DNA from: Metarhizium brunneum
Taxonomy: Eukaryota > Ascomycota > Sordariomycetes > Hypocreales > Clavicipitaceae
Direction: 5' to 3'
DNA: 64,000 nt
Assembly (NCBI RefSeq): GCF_013426205.1
Contig: NC_089427.1
Location: 2,728,001 to 2,792,000, forward strand
Below, in pieces: positions 46,613 to 58,592 of the stretch (positions within the stretch are counted from its first letter, which is position 1; every line of letters starts with the position of its first letter). Both the position numbers and the translations under genes were made by a program. The notes under the pieces were generated by a model. It worked only from the letters and a program-made list of their open reading frames with translations. It ran no database searches and was not told the DNA's origin.

Positions 46613-47264
46613 GGTCGTTTGGATCTAAAAAGAAGAAGAAGATACTAAATCAATTGAACAGGGTACTACTGCAATAAATGAGGACAGGGTGCCGAGAACT
46701 TAGAAGTCTGGGGTAGCATTGGATGCGCGGATGCATCCCGAGGCCTTCAATCCCTGCGTTGTGACGAGCGGAACTGACCCGAATTACAGCACAACGAAAA
46801 AGGACAGAGACGACTGCGTAAGACAGTCAACATTCAACCCAGGGGCAAACAAGAGGTCCGTACATCTGGTTCTGGTGAAAAATACTCGGCACGTACTCCG
46901 TACATCAGCAATAATGCGAGTACATAAGTACTTAGATGTAACAGAGTTGGAACATTGAAAATTTCTGGTTGCAGGTTGCGCCAAACTGGTCAACGGTCTG
47001 GTGCAACACAGTGCATGTGGTGACCCATGGTGGGGGGCCGTCACCTAAAAGAGCTGTTCTAAGCTCATCGGGCAAGTGCAAGCGCGACCTTGAATTTTGA
47101 CCCTTGAGGCATGGTTACAATCGAGTGTAATCCTGGGAATGGCATAATCAACCCAGCATTGAGCCCATCTGCACCGCAAACGCTCGTCACCGCCTACTGC
47201 TGACCTGATCTCGTCCCATTTGGGGTCCTACCGCTTTGCATTTGCAACCCTTTTCCAGGTAGAA
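46613..47264. other. Divergent promoter region (AIG1-like / WD40-cyclophilin)
   Basis: 652 bp between outward-facing genes, with one TACTCCGTA at 46894-46902. No gene or RNA is recognised. Confidence 0.55.
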
Positions 47265-49269
47265 ATGCCTGATTCCGATGCGGGCGACGACGATAGTCGC
47301 TCGCAAAAACGCAGCCATGCAGACTTCGCTGAACAAGATGGAGCCGGTAAGACTCCTTGGTGGCCTCCAGAACTTCCTTCAAGTAGCTAACAAAGGTATA
47401 GATTCCTCGTCGGACGATGATATGGGGCCCCAGCTCCCATCCGAAGCACCCAAGAAGAAACGCCGCGTCCTGCCCTACGAGAAGCTCTACGTCACCGCGC
47501 TACCAAAGTCAGCGCGGTATTCAAAGTCCTTAATGCACAAAGAGCAGTTGCTCTTCGTCACATGGACGCCGCTGACTGAATTCCTCATTACATCCTCCAT
47601 TGACGGCGTGGTCAAGTTCTGGAAGAAGATTGCCCAGGGCATCGAGTTTGTCAAGGAGTTCAAGGCACACAACGGCGAGATTAAAGCCGTATCCGTAAGC
47701 AAGGACGGTCGGAGCTTCGCAACCGCTGGTGTCGACGAGACGGTCAAAATTTTTGATGTCATCACATTTGACCTGCTGTCTATGCTGTCTTTGGACTACG
47801 TGCCGAAATACGTCTGCTGGGTTCATCAGAAGGGAGCATCGTTTCCACTGCTGGCAATTTCAGAGGAATCCAAGCCTCTAGTACACATTTATGACGGCCG
47901 CGGTGAGAGCGAGCAACCGATACATACCATCAAGGGCCTGCACCGAAGCCCGGTTCATATCATGGCGTTCAATGATTTCTACGACTGCGTTGTATCAGCG
48001 GACGAGAACGGCATGATTGAATACTGGCGACCTGGCGGAAATTACGAAAAGCCGGGCAATGTGTTCCAATACAAAAGTTCGACCAATTTGTTCGATTTCA
48101 AGAAGGCTAAAGCGGTCCCAACATGTCTAACAATGTCGCCAAATGGCAACAGCTTCGTCACCTTTTCATTCCCGGATCGAAAAATTCGCATATTCGACTT
48201 CAGCTCCGGCAAGCTACAGCGCACGTACGATGAGTCTCTGCAGGCTATTGAAGATATGCAGCAGACGGGATCAGCGTCCCAAAAACTAGACAGCGTCGAG
48301 TTCGGCAGGAGGCTCGCACAGGAACGAGAGGTAGACTCGCAACTGCTACGGCACAAATCAAACGTCATATTTGATGAATCGGGGAATTTCATTGTGTATG
48401 GATCTATGCTGGGAATCAAGGTCCTCAATACGTACACGAATCACGTCATCAAAGTTTACGGCAAGGACGAGAACTTTCGTGCAGTCAACCTCGGCTTGTA
48501 CCAGGGCCAGCCGCAGAAGAAGGGCATCGTTTCTGTCGAGATGGGCGCGTCGAGCAATCCCCTTCTACAAGAGGCGGAAGCCCGAGACCCGATGCTGGTT
48601 GCCACCGGTGTCGGAAAGGTTCGCTTCTACATGTTTACCAACGAAGAGGACGTACAGAAGGCCAGCAGAGACGTACACAATGAGCGACCAACCATGTTGG
48701 GGAACAAGAAGGAGGGCAATGCTAAGGCGACAGCGACAGGGAGTGCTGCAGTCCTCCATACCAATTACGGGGACATCCACATACGCCTCTTTCCCGAAGC
48801 GGCACCGAAAACGGTGGAAAATTTCGTCACCCACGCGAAGAACGGCTATTACAACAACACGATATTTCACCGAGTAATCAAAAAATTCATGATCCAGGGG
48901 GGTGATCCGCTAGGCGACGGTACGGGTGGCGAAAGTATTTGGGGCAAAGAATTCGAGGATGAATTCAGCAGCCTAAAGCACGACAAGCCGTTTACTGTAA
49001 GCATGGCGAATGCCGGGCCCAATACCAACGGAAGCCAGTTCTTCATCACCACGGAAAAGACGGTAAGTGGTCACACTACCCTCCACCCCTCCAGGCTAAG
49101 GCCCTTGTCGGTTTCAACTAACCATTGACAGCCCTGGCTGGATGGCAAGCATACCATCTTCGGACGAGCCACTCAAGGGTTCGATGTTATTCAGAACATC
49201 GAAAACGTCAGGACGTACAAAGAGAAACCCGAAGAGGACATCAAAATCCTCAATATTGATATCATGTAG
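47265..49269 (+). CDS. WD40-repeat cyclophilin (PPWD1/CYP15-type peptidyl-prolyl isomerase)
   Basis: Nuclear peptidyl-prolyl cis-trans isomerase of the spliceosome-associated PPWD1 type. Exons are 47265-47346, 47402-49062 and 49132-49269 (626 aa). A short acidic start ([11 protein letters not shown]) precedes the basic patch [14 protein letters not shown], a likely nuclear signal. WD40 repeats fill about residues 65-400 ([51 protein letters not shown]). The cyclophilin domain (about 475-626) has [20 protein letters not shown], the catalytic [31 protein letters not shown] and [19 protein letters not shown]. All key cyclophilin residues visible are intact, so it is probably active. Length matches fungal CYP15 proteins. 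Confidence 0.95.
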
Positions 49270-49831
49270 AAGCAAATACTACGGCGAAATTCTCACCCGT
49301 CTCATTTAGTCGTCGCGATGGCGCAGAACCTTTTGAACGCTGCCTGTGATATCCAAGACGCTTTCCCCAGTCTTTGATCTATCGAAAATCTTGAAGCCAA
49401 GGGTCAAACTAGATTAATTGATGGATCAAGCCAACTTTTAGGCCGTGCATACGGCTGACTGCGGGTCTCGCACATTTTTAGGTGCGGGCGCCCAACCTTT
49501 TCGATCGGTATTGCCTATTTTGACTTCCCAGCAAAGCTGAAGGTATTGCGTATATGAATCTATACCTCCGTCTTTGGGCCGCGTTCCTATTGTGTTTAAT
49601 CTATTTTCTTGGTTTGAAACTTGGCTGGCATGGATATCAGCTTTCGTCACCTCTCTTCTCCACGCCATCACACTGGGCCTGATTGTTTTCCTAGCCGCGA
49701 TTGCCGTCACTGCCCTCGGATACGTCAGCGCATGATCATCAGATTCTGCCACCCTCGTTGTGATATCTACCTCTGTTGTCCCAGTTGGAGCCAGCTCAAC
49801 ATCCATCTAGGCATGAAACGTACGTTAAGTC
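49270..49831. other. Intergenic, promoter of Zn2Cys6 gene
   Basis: 562 bp between same-strand genes with short, overlapping frames only. No recognisable element. Confidence 0.5.
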
Positions 49832-52818
49832 ATGCCGCGCCAAAAAAAACCAGGAGCTCGCGAGCCCAAGCGAAGGAGCCGCAAAGGCTGTTGGTCAGTA
49901 TCACACATACCGTTGATATACACAAGGTATACACAATGACTGACTCAACCTTTCCCAGGCCTTGCAAGGGGAAAAAAATCAAATGCGGCGAGGAGCACCC
50001 CTATTGTAAGAAGTAAGTGTCGAAACAGTAACGCAAATTTTCCAAGTCTGCCGAGATCCAACTGTCCTGCCTCGAGAGGCCCTGGAACTCCCAGGTGGGC
50101 GCATCTGGTGCTACACCAAGGCTGACTGTTTTGTTTTACTTTTTAATCGAAAAGCTGTCTCAAAGTTGGCGATGTCTGCGACTATAGCGTCCGGCTGAAC
50201 TGGTCCGGCCGGCACACCAAAAGCCAATTCGTTGGAGAAAACAGCTGCGGCAACCCCTGGCCGGAGGGCAAGCTGGACCAAGTGCCCCATGAGTTGTCGG
50301 CCGAGAATCCCGAACTTCCAGACCATTTCATGATCTCTGGCCAGGAACTGGATGGTGCAGACTCTTACAGTGAGGACAGAATTCAGCAACCCCTTGTCCC
50401 GACAACGGTGTTTAAAAACATGACAACAACCAATGATGCTGGCAAGCAAGAAAACTCATTTAATAACACTCTCATCTTTATTGATGAGTCCCAACAACAC
50501 CTGAGTGGTGCTGGGCCTTCGGAGAGCTATATTGCAAAGCGGCACCTTGGACACTCGCAAGGGACTACGTCGGTAAGCTCTCCTTACAGAGGCTCACTGG
50601 TAAATTCACCTGCAGTAGGCGCTGCAGTACACAAGAAAACCAAGTCTTTTACCGAGTTTACAGAACTAGACATCGGGCAGTCGCAATTAATGCCTTGTCC
50701 GAGCTATACACAGAAAAGCACGTCGGCGACGTGGCCCTCGTACCCCAATGTACTTGACAGTCCGCTTACTCCTACACTTTCATCATACAGTGATGACATT
50801 ACAAGTCGCTCAAACTGGACTGAACTTCCCTCTCTTGGGTCTCCTGATTCCTGGGGGTCTGGTAAGGGTTTCTCTGAAAATTCACCACCACAGTCTGGGC
50901 ATCTATCGGAGGAGCCAGGAGCGTACGGTCTTCAGGAGACTCTAAGCAGCTCAGATGTATATCCTTGCGGAAATGGTGCATTTTATGGTTATGATTCAGG
51001 GGCAGCAGATGAGGACCTGCTGAAGAATGACGATGCCATTACCGTAGTCCTGCTTCCCTCCACAGCGTACAATTCCGCAAGCGGAGTCGTAGACTTTGGA
51101 GAAGAGGCCATGCCTTGGCAAATTCGAGACAGGATGAGTGGCCTAAATCAATACTACTATAAGAACGTGGTTCCAGTAGTGATACCCTGGGCTCTCGAGC
51201 CATTGCCAGACATGTAAGACAATCTCACAATCTCACCCTCCCCTCAGATACCACCCTGGGAAAGGAAATATTAATCGAGTTGCATAAACAGGTTGAAACG
51301 AAACAAGATGAACCTGCTGGTGCGTACTTGGAGGAGATATCATATTAAGCCCTCCCCCACCAATGGATAAGTCACCAACTAACACTTTTTGGACATTGTA
51401 GTACTTTGTAAGATGGCCCAGGCCCTTGCATTATGTCGTGCAACACTAACCATGCCAATAGCACCACTTTCTGAACCACACTTCCCACGGTATGATGTAT
51501 TTTATGCCGTCCATTGTGTTACCCTCCTAATGCGGCTGATGCAGTCTTGGTACCATACCATGACGACAATACAAACCCTTTGCGGACACAACTTGTGGTT
51601 ATGGCTGTCAAAAGCGAGCCTTTGATGAGTCTTATCCTTGCGTACTCTGGTATGGCTTCCTTATCTTCTCGTCTCAACCCAACCCCCCCTCACACGCACA
51701 GGTACATAGACTGATTTAGTGAAGCTGCGCATCGGTCGCAACTCTTGGAAACGGGCTTGCCTCAGATGCGAATGGCAGAGTGGGCTCAGTCTGTTTTCCC
51801 AGCTCTTAGAGAGTCGTTGCTCGGTGCATCTTCTCCGATGCCCAATGTCACACTGGCCATGGCGGTCATGCTCATTGCCCTGGAAATCATGTCTCCCGGT
51901 GCATTTGGCCGGGGCGTTTCGTGGCGCGAGCATGTTGCCCATGCGAGAGGTCTCCTTGCCAAATGTCTGGACCACGGCCCCCAAGACACGACGGTGGAGG
52001 GGATGTGGTTTATCCAGAGTTGGTTGGGTTACATAGACGTCATGGGCGGTCTTATGGCAGGGCCGCTTTTGGATATGACTTGTAAGTCACAGGTCTACTT
52101 CCCACCGCCTGAGACTCGTAGATGTGCCAATGACTTGGACGAGATTGATTGCATGATGGGGATATCGGTGAAATGCGCGCGCTTGCTTGGTCAAGTGGCA
52201 GAGTTGGCCAAGCAATGTCAAGGCGAACGATTCAGGCTGGACGGCCAACTGTTGCAGGGCTGGTGTCCTCAGCCGACCATGGTGGAACAAGCACTGTTGC
52301 TGGAAAAGCACCTGATGGAGAGTCTGAGGCAATCTTCAAGACCTTGTCCCCATGTGAGGGCCGGCAGTATTCACATGAGGGACTTGGCGGAAATGGCCGG
52401 TGTGAACGAGGCCTTCCACTGGGCTGGTATGATACATTTGCACCGCAGAGTCCTCGGAAAGGCAACGGACCACCCGGACGTACAAGGAAGTGTGCGGAGG
52501 ATCATGCAATGTCTAGAGCAGATTGGAACTCGAGGGGTGGCCAAGACGCGCTATCTATTCCCGATATTCACGGCAGGCTGCGAGGCCCTCACGGAGCGTC
52601 AGCAGACGAAACTCCTGGGACGGTTAACCAATGCGGAGAAGAGCGGCATGAAACAGGTACGTGAGATATTCTTTGGGGTTTTGTTCCGGGGAGTTGAAGA
52701 CGTTATTGACCAAGAGGGGGTGGCGCTGTAGGTACATTCTACTCGACTCTTGCTTCAGCAAGTCTGGACGACCGGCAAGGCGTGGGAAGAGCTCATTTGC
52801 AACGAATTTGTCGCATGA
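49832..52818 (+). CDS. Zn2Cys6 transcription factor with Fungal_trans_2-type domain
   Basis: Nuclear regulator of unknown targets. I propose nine exons: 49832-49893, 49959-50012, 50155-51213, 51292-51319, 51402-51407, 51462-51489, 51545-51649, 51725-52656 and 52732-52818 (786 aa). The zinc cluster, assembled from three exons, is exactly Cx2Cx6Cx6Cx2Cx6C (CWPCKGKKIKC then GEEHPYCKNCLKVGDVC) after a basic stretch (KRRSRKG). A Ser/Pro-rich middle follows. The C-terminal domain (about 390-786) reads LKRNKMNLL-YF-HHFLNHTSH-VLVPYHDDN, then MSLILAYSAAHRSQLLE, TLAMAVMLIALEIMSP and VWTTGKAWEEL at the end. This matches the large fungal family of Zn2Cys6 regulators with a PF11951-type domain. Exons 4-6 (28, 6 and 28 nt) are inferred from phase, branch points and family likeness. 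Confidence 0.85.
51402..51407 (+). other. Proposed 6-nt microexon (Tyr-Phe)
   Basis: TACTTT is preceded by a CTAAC branch point and ATTGTAG acceptor and followed by a GTAAGA donor. Including it restores the conserved LLYFHHFLNHT in the regulator's C-terminal domain. Skipping it would keep the frame but delete Tyr-Phe. Confidence 0.65.
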
Positions 52819-54050
52819 AGTCGTTTTACATTGTATATGCATGCTTGGCACGATAGAATACGAACTAGAATGGACACTCTGTAGCGCAACGCACATGGCA
52901 CAACTGTACATGGTTTCTCCGCTTCTCGTCCTCTCTCCTTTTTTTTGTTGATCCTTATTCTATGGACCATCTTTCTCGTCACGCTGGAACCCTGCATGAA
53001 TACGGCGAGGGCATGTGTGGGATGAGTTTGTTTTGTGATTGGGGTCGTTGTTCTCACATGATGGCTGTTTAAGTTTGACACAACAGATGACGGAGGCACC
53101 ACTTCGTCCCCCTGCCAGGTCATCTGTCTCCTGAGAGATCGATCTCGGCTGGCGGATCTTGCCATGTCATCCAAGGGCGTGAATGGTCCAGACACGTCAA
53201 TTTTTTGACCACACTCCCCCAGCTTACTGGCGGTCAAAACACACGACGAGTTGAGAGCGAACTCGCACATGTGCACTGACTGGTTCGAGATGACGGGCCG
53301 CCAGGTGGACCAGCAAGGGTTGCAATGACGCAAGTTTTGGTGGATGTCGTTGGATAAAATGTTAACATTGTTGTCAAAACCAGCACATACCTCAATGAAA
53401 TGCATGTTTAGGCTTGGGCTCCGTGTTGCGGCGCCGAGAAGAGAGAGACAACAAGTACATGTACTTGGGCCACTCGGGCCAATAGCAGCGAGGCAATTGA
53501 CCACCCGTCGCCTCTGGAGCCACCAATATCACCTTATGCACAGCTTACTGCACCAGACTGGACTGTATTTGCATGTATATGTACTCCGTACTCGGTGCCT
53601 CTCATCTCATGACGGGCATCGGAGCAAGTAAGCGTGGGATGCCGTGATCAATGATGGGTCAAAGGCGCTCACTTGCATGTAAGCATGCATGTGTCAATCG
53701 TATGTAGTTCATTTGACTCGGTGCATCTCCTAGTCGCATCGCTGAATGGGCCACCTGGCCCGTTGGATGGATCTGGGAGCCTCTCTGTGCGACTCATCTT
53801 GGCCTCGAGCTGTCGCCGACGCCGGCCATCCTTTGGGTGCTTGTGAGTGTGACGGCGGCCCAAAATTTATTTTTTTTTATTTTGGGACACGCCATTTCTG
53901 CCGCGCAGGTCTACATCTGCACATCACACCTCTCTTGCCATCGCACAACGCAGTTTTCTCGGTCGATTTATACAGTTCGGCTGGCCCAATTGTACTCTTC
54001 AAACCCTCAATTCTTTCGCTCCCTCTATACATCCCTTGTGTTGTTCCACG
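52819..54050. other. Intergenic, promoter of DAHP synthase
   Basis: 1.2 kb with no supportable gene. It holds one TACTCCGTA (53582), a 14-bp perfect palindrome AAGTACATGTACTT at 53453-53466, and a T-rich run near 53870. The last 150 bp are pyrimidine-rich and probably carry the transcription start. Confidence 0.55.
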
Positions 54051-55428
<1,378 letters not shown>

Positions 55429-55731
55429 ATACCCCAAAGCAAGCAAAAAAGTTTCATGTCGGGTGTTTTTTTAATCTTTCCCCAGAAAGCGCCTTACAGC
55501 AAGAAAATACATCTTGTTCTTTCCCCTCTGACCAAAACACATCTCTCTTGTTTTTGTTTTTTTTATTGGACGGAGGATTTGTCGACGCACATGGAAGAGG
55601 CTTGGAGTTGGAAGCGGTGGATTTTAGTTTGAAATATGCAAAAGTTAACGAGGATTAGATGAAAGTCTCAATCATGACATATCTGGAAAGCCTTTGCCAA
55701 AGAAAACTCGCAGTCTCCATCAAAATTGTCC

Positions 55732-55800
<69 letters not shown>

Positions 55801-55831
55801 CCTCCCCAATCACAGCCCCATCCCATCCCAA
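55429..55831. other. Convergent intergenic spacer with microsatellite
   Basis: 403 bp between the ends of the DAHP synthase gene and the secreted repeat-protein gene. Contains a long TC tract at 55735-55798 and T-rich runs (55.55 kb). No gene is seen. Confidence 0.6.
55735..55798. repeat. (TC)n microsatellite, about 32 units
   Basis: An uninterrupted run of TC dinucleotides of about 64 bp between two convergent genes, ending about 34 bp from the secreted-protein stop codon. Copy number in the assembly could be inexact. Confidence 0.95.
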
Positions 55832-57352
55832 TCAAACCGCGACATCCGGCATCGAAGCACACCTACAGCCGTCGCTGAAGCCCGCCCTGGGCACCAGCAC
55901 TTTGACCTTCCTCGTGTCCTCGGGGTCGTCGAGCGGGATCCTCAAGACGACGCCGCTCCGGTTATGCGAGGCGTACAGGACGCCGTCGCTCGTGGCGACG
56001 ACGGCGCCAAACACGCCGTCCCGGATGCCGAAGCCCGGCAAGCCCTTGTGCCTGACCTCCCACCGGTGCGAGGCCAGATCCCACCTCACCAGGTACAGGC
56101 CGCGGTCGTCCACGGCCACGCTGTGCAGGTACCCCGGCGCGGCGGGCGTGAAGGCCCAGTCCCCGGCGGCCAGGTTCCCCGGCAGGGCGCTCGAGTCGGA
56201 CGTGCCCCTGGCCACGACCTGCCCGTACCGCGCGGACCCGGGCTTCAGGTCGACCCGGGCCCAGGCCCTGCCGCCCGCGGTGTAGTAGAGCTGGCCGTTG
56301 CTGTCGACGTCGCCTGCGTTGGCGGCCATGTCGCCCTCGGCCACGCGCTGCAGGGCGCCGTCGTGCCCGACCCGGACGACCGTCTTGTTCTGGAGCCCGT
56401 AGATGAAGTTGTCGAGGGGGTTGAAGCCTATGGCGCTGACTCGGGCGGAGGAGCCGCCGACGCTGGAGGACAGGGTATTTTTCTCGCCCGTCTGGAGGTT
56501 GACGCTGAGGAGGTGGCGGTCCTGGATGAAGAAGGCGTCTGCGGAGCAGTTGAAGGGGACTAGTGTGGATAGGGGGGATTGGAGGCCCGTGGTCGATGAT
56601 GATGATGATGATGTGCTGGCGGCTGCTGTGGTGGTGTCTGTGGCTTCTGCCGTGGTGGTGCCTGAAGTTGCGGCTTCGGTCGAAGTAGTTGTGTCAGCAG
56701 AAGTGGTGAAATCAGTTGTTGAAGCCGTGTAAGTTGGGATGGTGATGTCGCTCGAGGCCGTGACACCAGTTGAAGTAGTGTTGGTCGAGATGGTCACGCC
56801 AGTCGAGGTGGTGGCACCAGTTGAGCCACTGACATCAGTTGAAGCATCAGTCAGAGTTGTGGGAGCAGCTGTGGTGTCGGCCGAAGTGGTGTCAGTCGAC
56901 GTAGTGATATCAGTCGACGTAGTGATATCAGTCGACGTAGTGATATCAGTCGACGTAGTGATATCAGTCGACGTAGTGATATCAGTCGGGGCTGCCGTGT
57001 CGGCAGAGGTGGTATCAATCGAAGCCGTGGTATCGGGTGAAGTCGATGTAGGAGCTGAGGTTCCGGTAGAAGTAAAGTCAGATGTCGTAGCCGTAGTCCT
57101 GAGCGTGGTGGATGCAGATGGCGAGCAGTCCAGAGTGGTGGTTATAGTTGCTGTTGCTGTGGCTGTGGCTGAAGATGTAGCCGTAGACGTGATGGTATAT
57201 ACCAGTGTCCAGGTGACAGTGCGCGGCCGATGACATCCCAAGAGTCTACAAAGATCAAAGTTATCCTCTTTGACGTCTTCTCGGGGTTGCAAATCAAGTG
57301 GGTTAGCAAACGTGAGACCCGTCAGGGCGACGAGTACGAAGATGGTGATCAT
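55832..57352 (-). CDS. Secreted Thr/Ser-rich protein with C-terminal propeller-like domain (DUF6923-like)
   Basis: Predicted secreted or wall-associated protein of 506 residues, intronless, function unknown. The ATG at 57352 begins a signal peptide (MITIFVLVALTGLTFANP) and follows a TATA-like box by about 85 bp. Residues about 55-265 are almost entirely Thr, Ser, Ala and Asp, likely heavily O-glycosylated. They include TDITTS units encoded by identical 18-bp DNA repeats. The C-terminal half (about 270-506) is different. It starts VPFNCSADAFFIQDRHLLSV and runs through SAIGFNPLDNFIYGLQN, GDVDSNGQLYYTAGG, WAFTPAAPGYLHSVAVDDRG and DGVLYASHNRSGVVLRIPLD. This repeated strand pattern resembles the fungal DUF6923 propeller-like domain. 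It ends DGCRCASMPD. No GPI signal is visible. Confidence 0.87.
   Translation of the reverse strand: MITIFVLVALTGLTFANPLDLQPREDVKEDNFDLCRLLGCHRPRTVTWTLVYTITSTATSSATATATATITTTLDCSPSASTTLRTTATTSDFTSTGTSAPTSTSPDTTASIDTTSADTAAPTDITTSTDITTSTDITTSTDITTSTDITTSTDTTSADTTAAPTTLTDASTDVSGSTGATTSTGVTISTNTTSTGVTASSDITIPTYTASTTDFTTSADTTTSTEAATSGTTTAEATDTTTAAASTSSSSSSTTGLQSPLSTLVPFNCSADAFFIQDRHLLSVNLQTGEKNTLSSSVGGSSARVSAIGFNPLDNFIYGLQNKTVVRVGHDGALQRVAEGDMAANAGDVDSNGQLYYTAGGRAWARVDLKPGSARYGQVVARGTSDSSALPGNLAAGDWAFTPAAPGYLHSVAVDDRGLYLVRWDLASHRWEVRHKGLPGFGIRDGVFGAVVATSDGVLYASHNRSGVVLRIPLDDPEDTRKVKVLVPRAGFSDGCRCASMPDVAV
56893..56988 (-). repeat. Five identical 18-bp tandem repeats in coding sequence
   Basis: On the plus strand CAGTCGACGTAGTGATAT occurs five times head to tail (56893-56982), then a partial CAGTCG. 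Each unit encodes six residues (a permutation of TDITTS) of the secreted protein, so copy changes keep the frame. Confidence 0.95.
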
Positions 57353-58592
57353 GGTGTTTTGGAAGAAGGAAGAAGTGATTTGGTTTCCGTTGCCCTCCAA
57401 ACTTGGATGTTTCGAGTGGGATAAAGGAATTAATTTATACGTCATCTTAACTGTAGCTATTCCTATCAGTTCCTATCAACCTGATCTGTCGGTATGCTGA
57501 CCTCGTACAGGTCGGCGAGAGTCTAGCTGTTCGTCCAATTATAAGGCGGCAATGCCGATAACACAATGGACAGGGAAACTATTCTTAAACATTTGTTGCC
57601 ATTCTCGTTTGAGACCGTTTCGGATTGGAGGCGATTTTTAGGAAACCTATCCCAAAATACAGAGTGAGACTGTGACATCAGCAAAGAGCTACGGAAACCT
57701 TGTTGTCTCGAAAAGGTAGCATTCGTCCGATAGGATTCAATATGGGTAACATCTCGAGGCCTTTGAGATAATTATGCTCGAGGGTCTTGTAGAGAGACGT
57801 TTCGATATATGGCGGGCAAAAGACTTGGTGCGTTTACGATCATTTACTTACATTACAACACGTACTGCCGCTTGAAGAGGCGGAACACTGCAGGCTTTTG
57901 CCGGCTTTCCCCAACTTGGTGTAGGTACATGGTTATCGCTGTAATTTTCTCGTTTACACGATTTCTCATGTTCATTGATCGTGCCTCGAACCAGAGTCTA
58001 ACAGTAAACCAACCATCAGCCGTGCAACGCAAACAAGCGTTACCTATGCTCCAGCACAACCAAGTGGTTTTTGTGAAACGGTCTACAACGACGAATTTTC
58101 TCGGATCAGTTTTACCAGTCCTTCCATGAGAGACCTGACGGATGCTTCGCAAACCGAACGAATGTTTGACATGTTTGTGATCCGCTTGGGAGTTGGATGC
58201 TTGGAAGTTGGCCGACTTGCATTGGTTAGCTCGCGTGCGAAGAGCGAGCCTCTGACGGTTTTCACACTGTATGCTCCATCTGCCGCCAGGGCAGCCAGGG
58301 CCGCCAGACGGCCACGGAGGACAAAAAGCTCGTGCATGCGCATCCACACTGTGTGTCGCCTTGTTCCCCTTGGCAGCCAATTTTCGGCTACGACGAGCTT
58401 CGTCTGGTCGCTTCCCATCCCATCAGCCTCGTGGCCACATCTTTCAATTATCTCAATTCTTCGCAGTCGCCCCAACGACTGCGCGGCTCCCACCGACGAC
58501 TGCTGCTGCAATCCACCCTCGTCAAACACCCTCGAATCCCTCGTTACACCTTGTCCCGAGCTGTCGCGAGGTCCATTCGCGACGTGCAGGCC
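57353..58592. other. Intergenic, divergent promoter region
   Basis: 1.24 kb between the secreted-protein gene and the C2H2 gene. A TATA-like box (minus strand) lies at 57432-57439. The C2H2 frame is open back to 58332, but that part is CT-rich leader-like DNA. No other feature is seen. Confidence 0.55.
57432..57439 (-). promoter_or_regulatory. TATA-like box
   Basis: TATAAATT on the minus strand, about 80 bp upstream of the secreted-protein ATG at 57352. Match only. Confidence 0.45.

Noticed and set aside
55694..56563. Plus-strand frame opposite the secreted repeat protein
   Set aside because: It begins in the TC microsatellite and is the mirror of the supported minus-strand gene; a low-complexity product.
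56893..56988. Possible CRISPR-like array
   Set aside because: The 18-bp units are directly adjacent with no spacers, lie inside a coding sequence and occur in a eukaryote.
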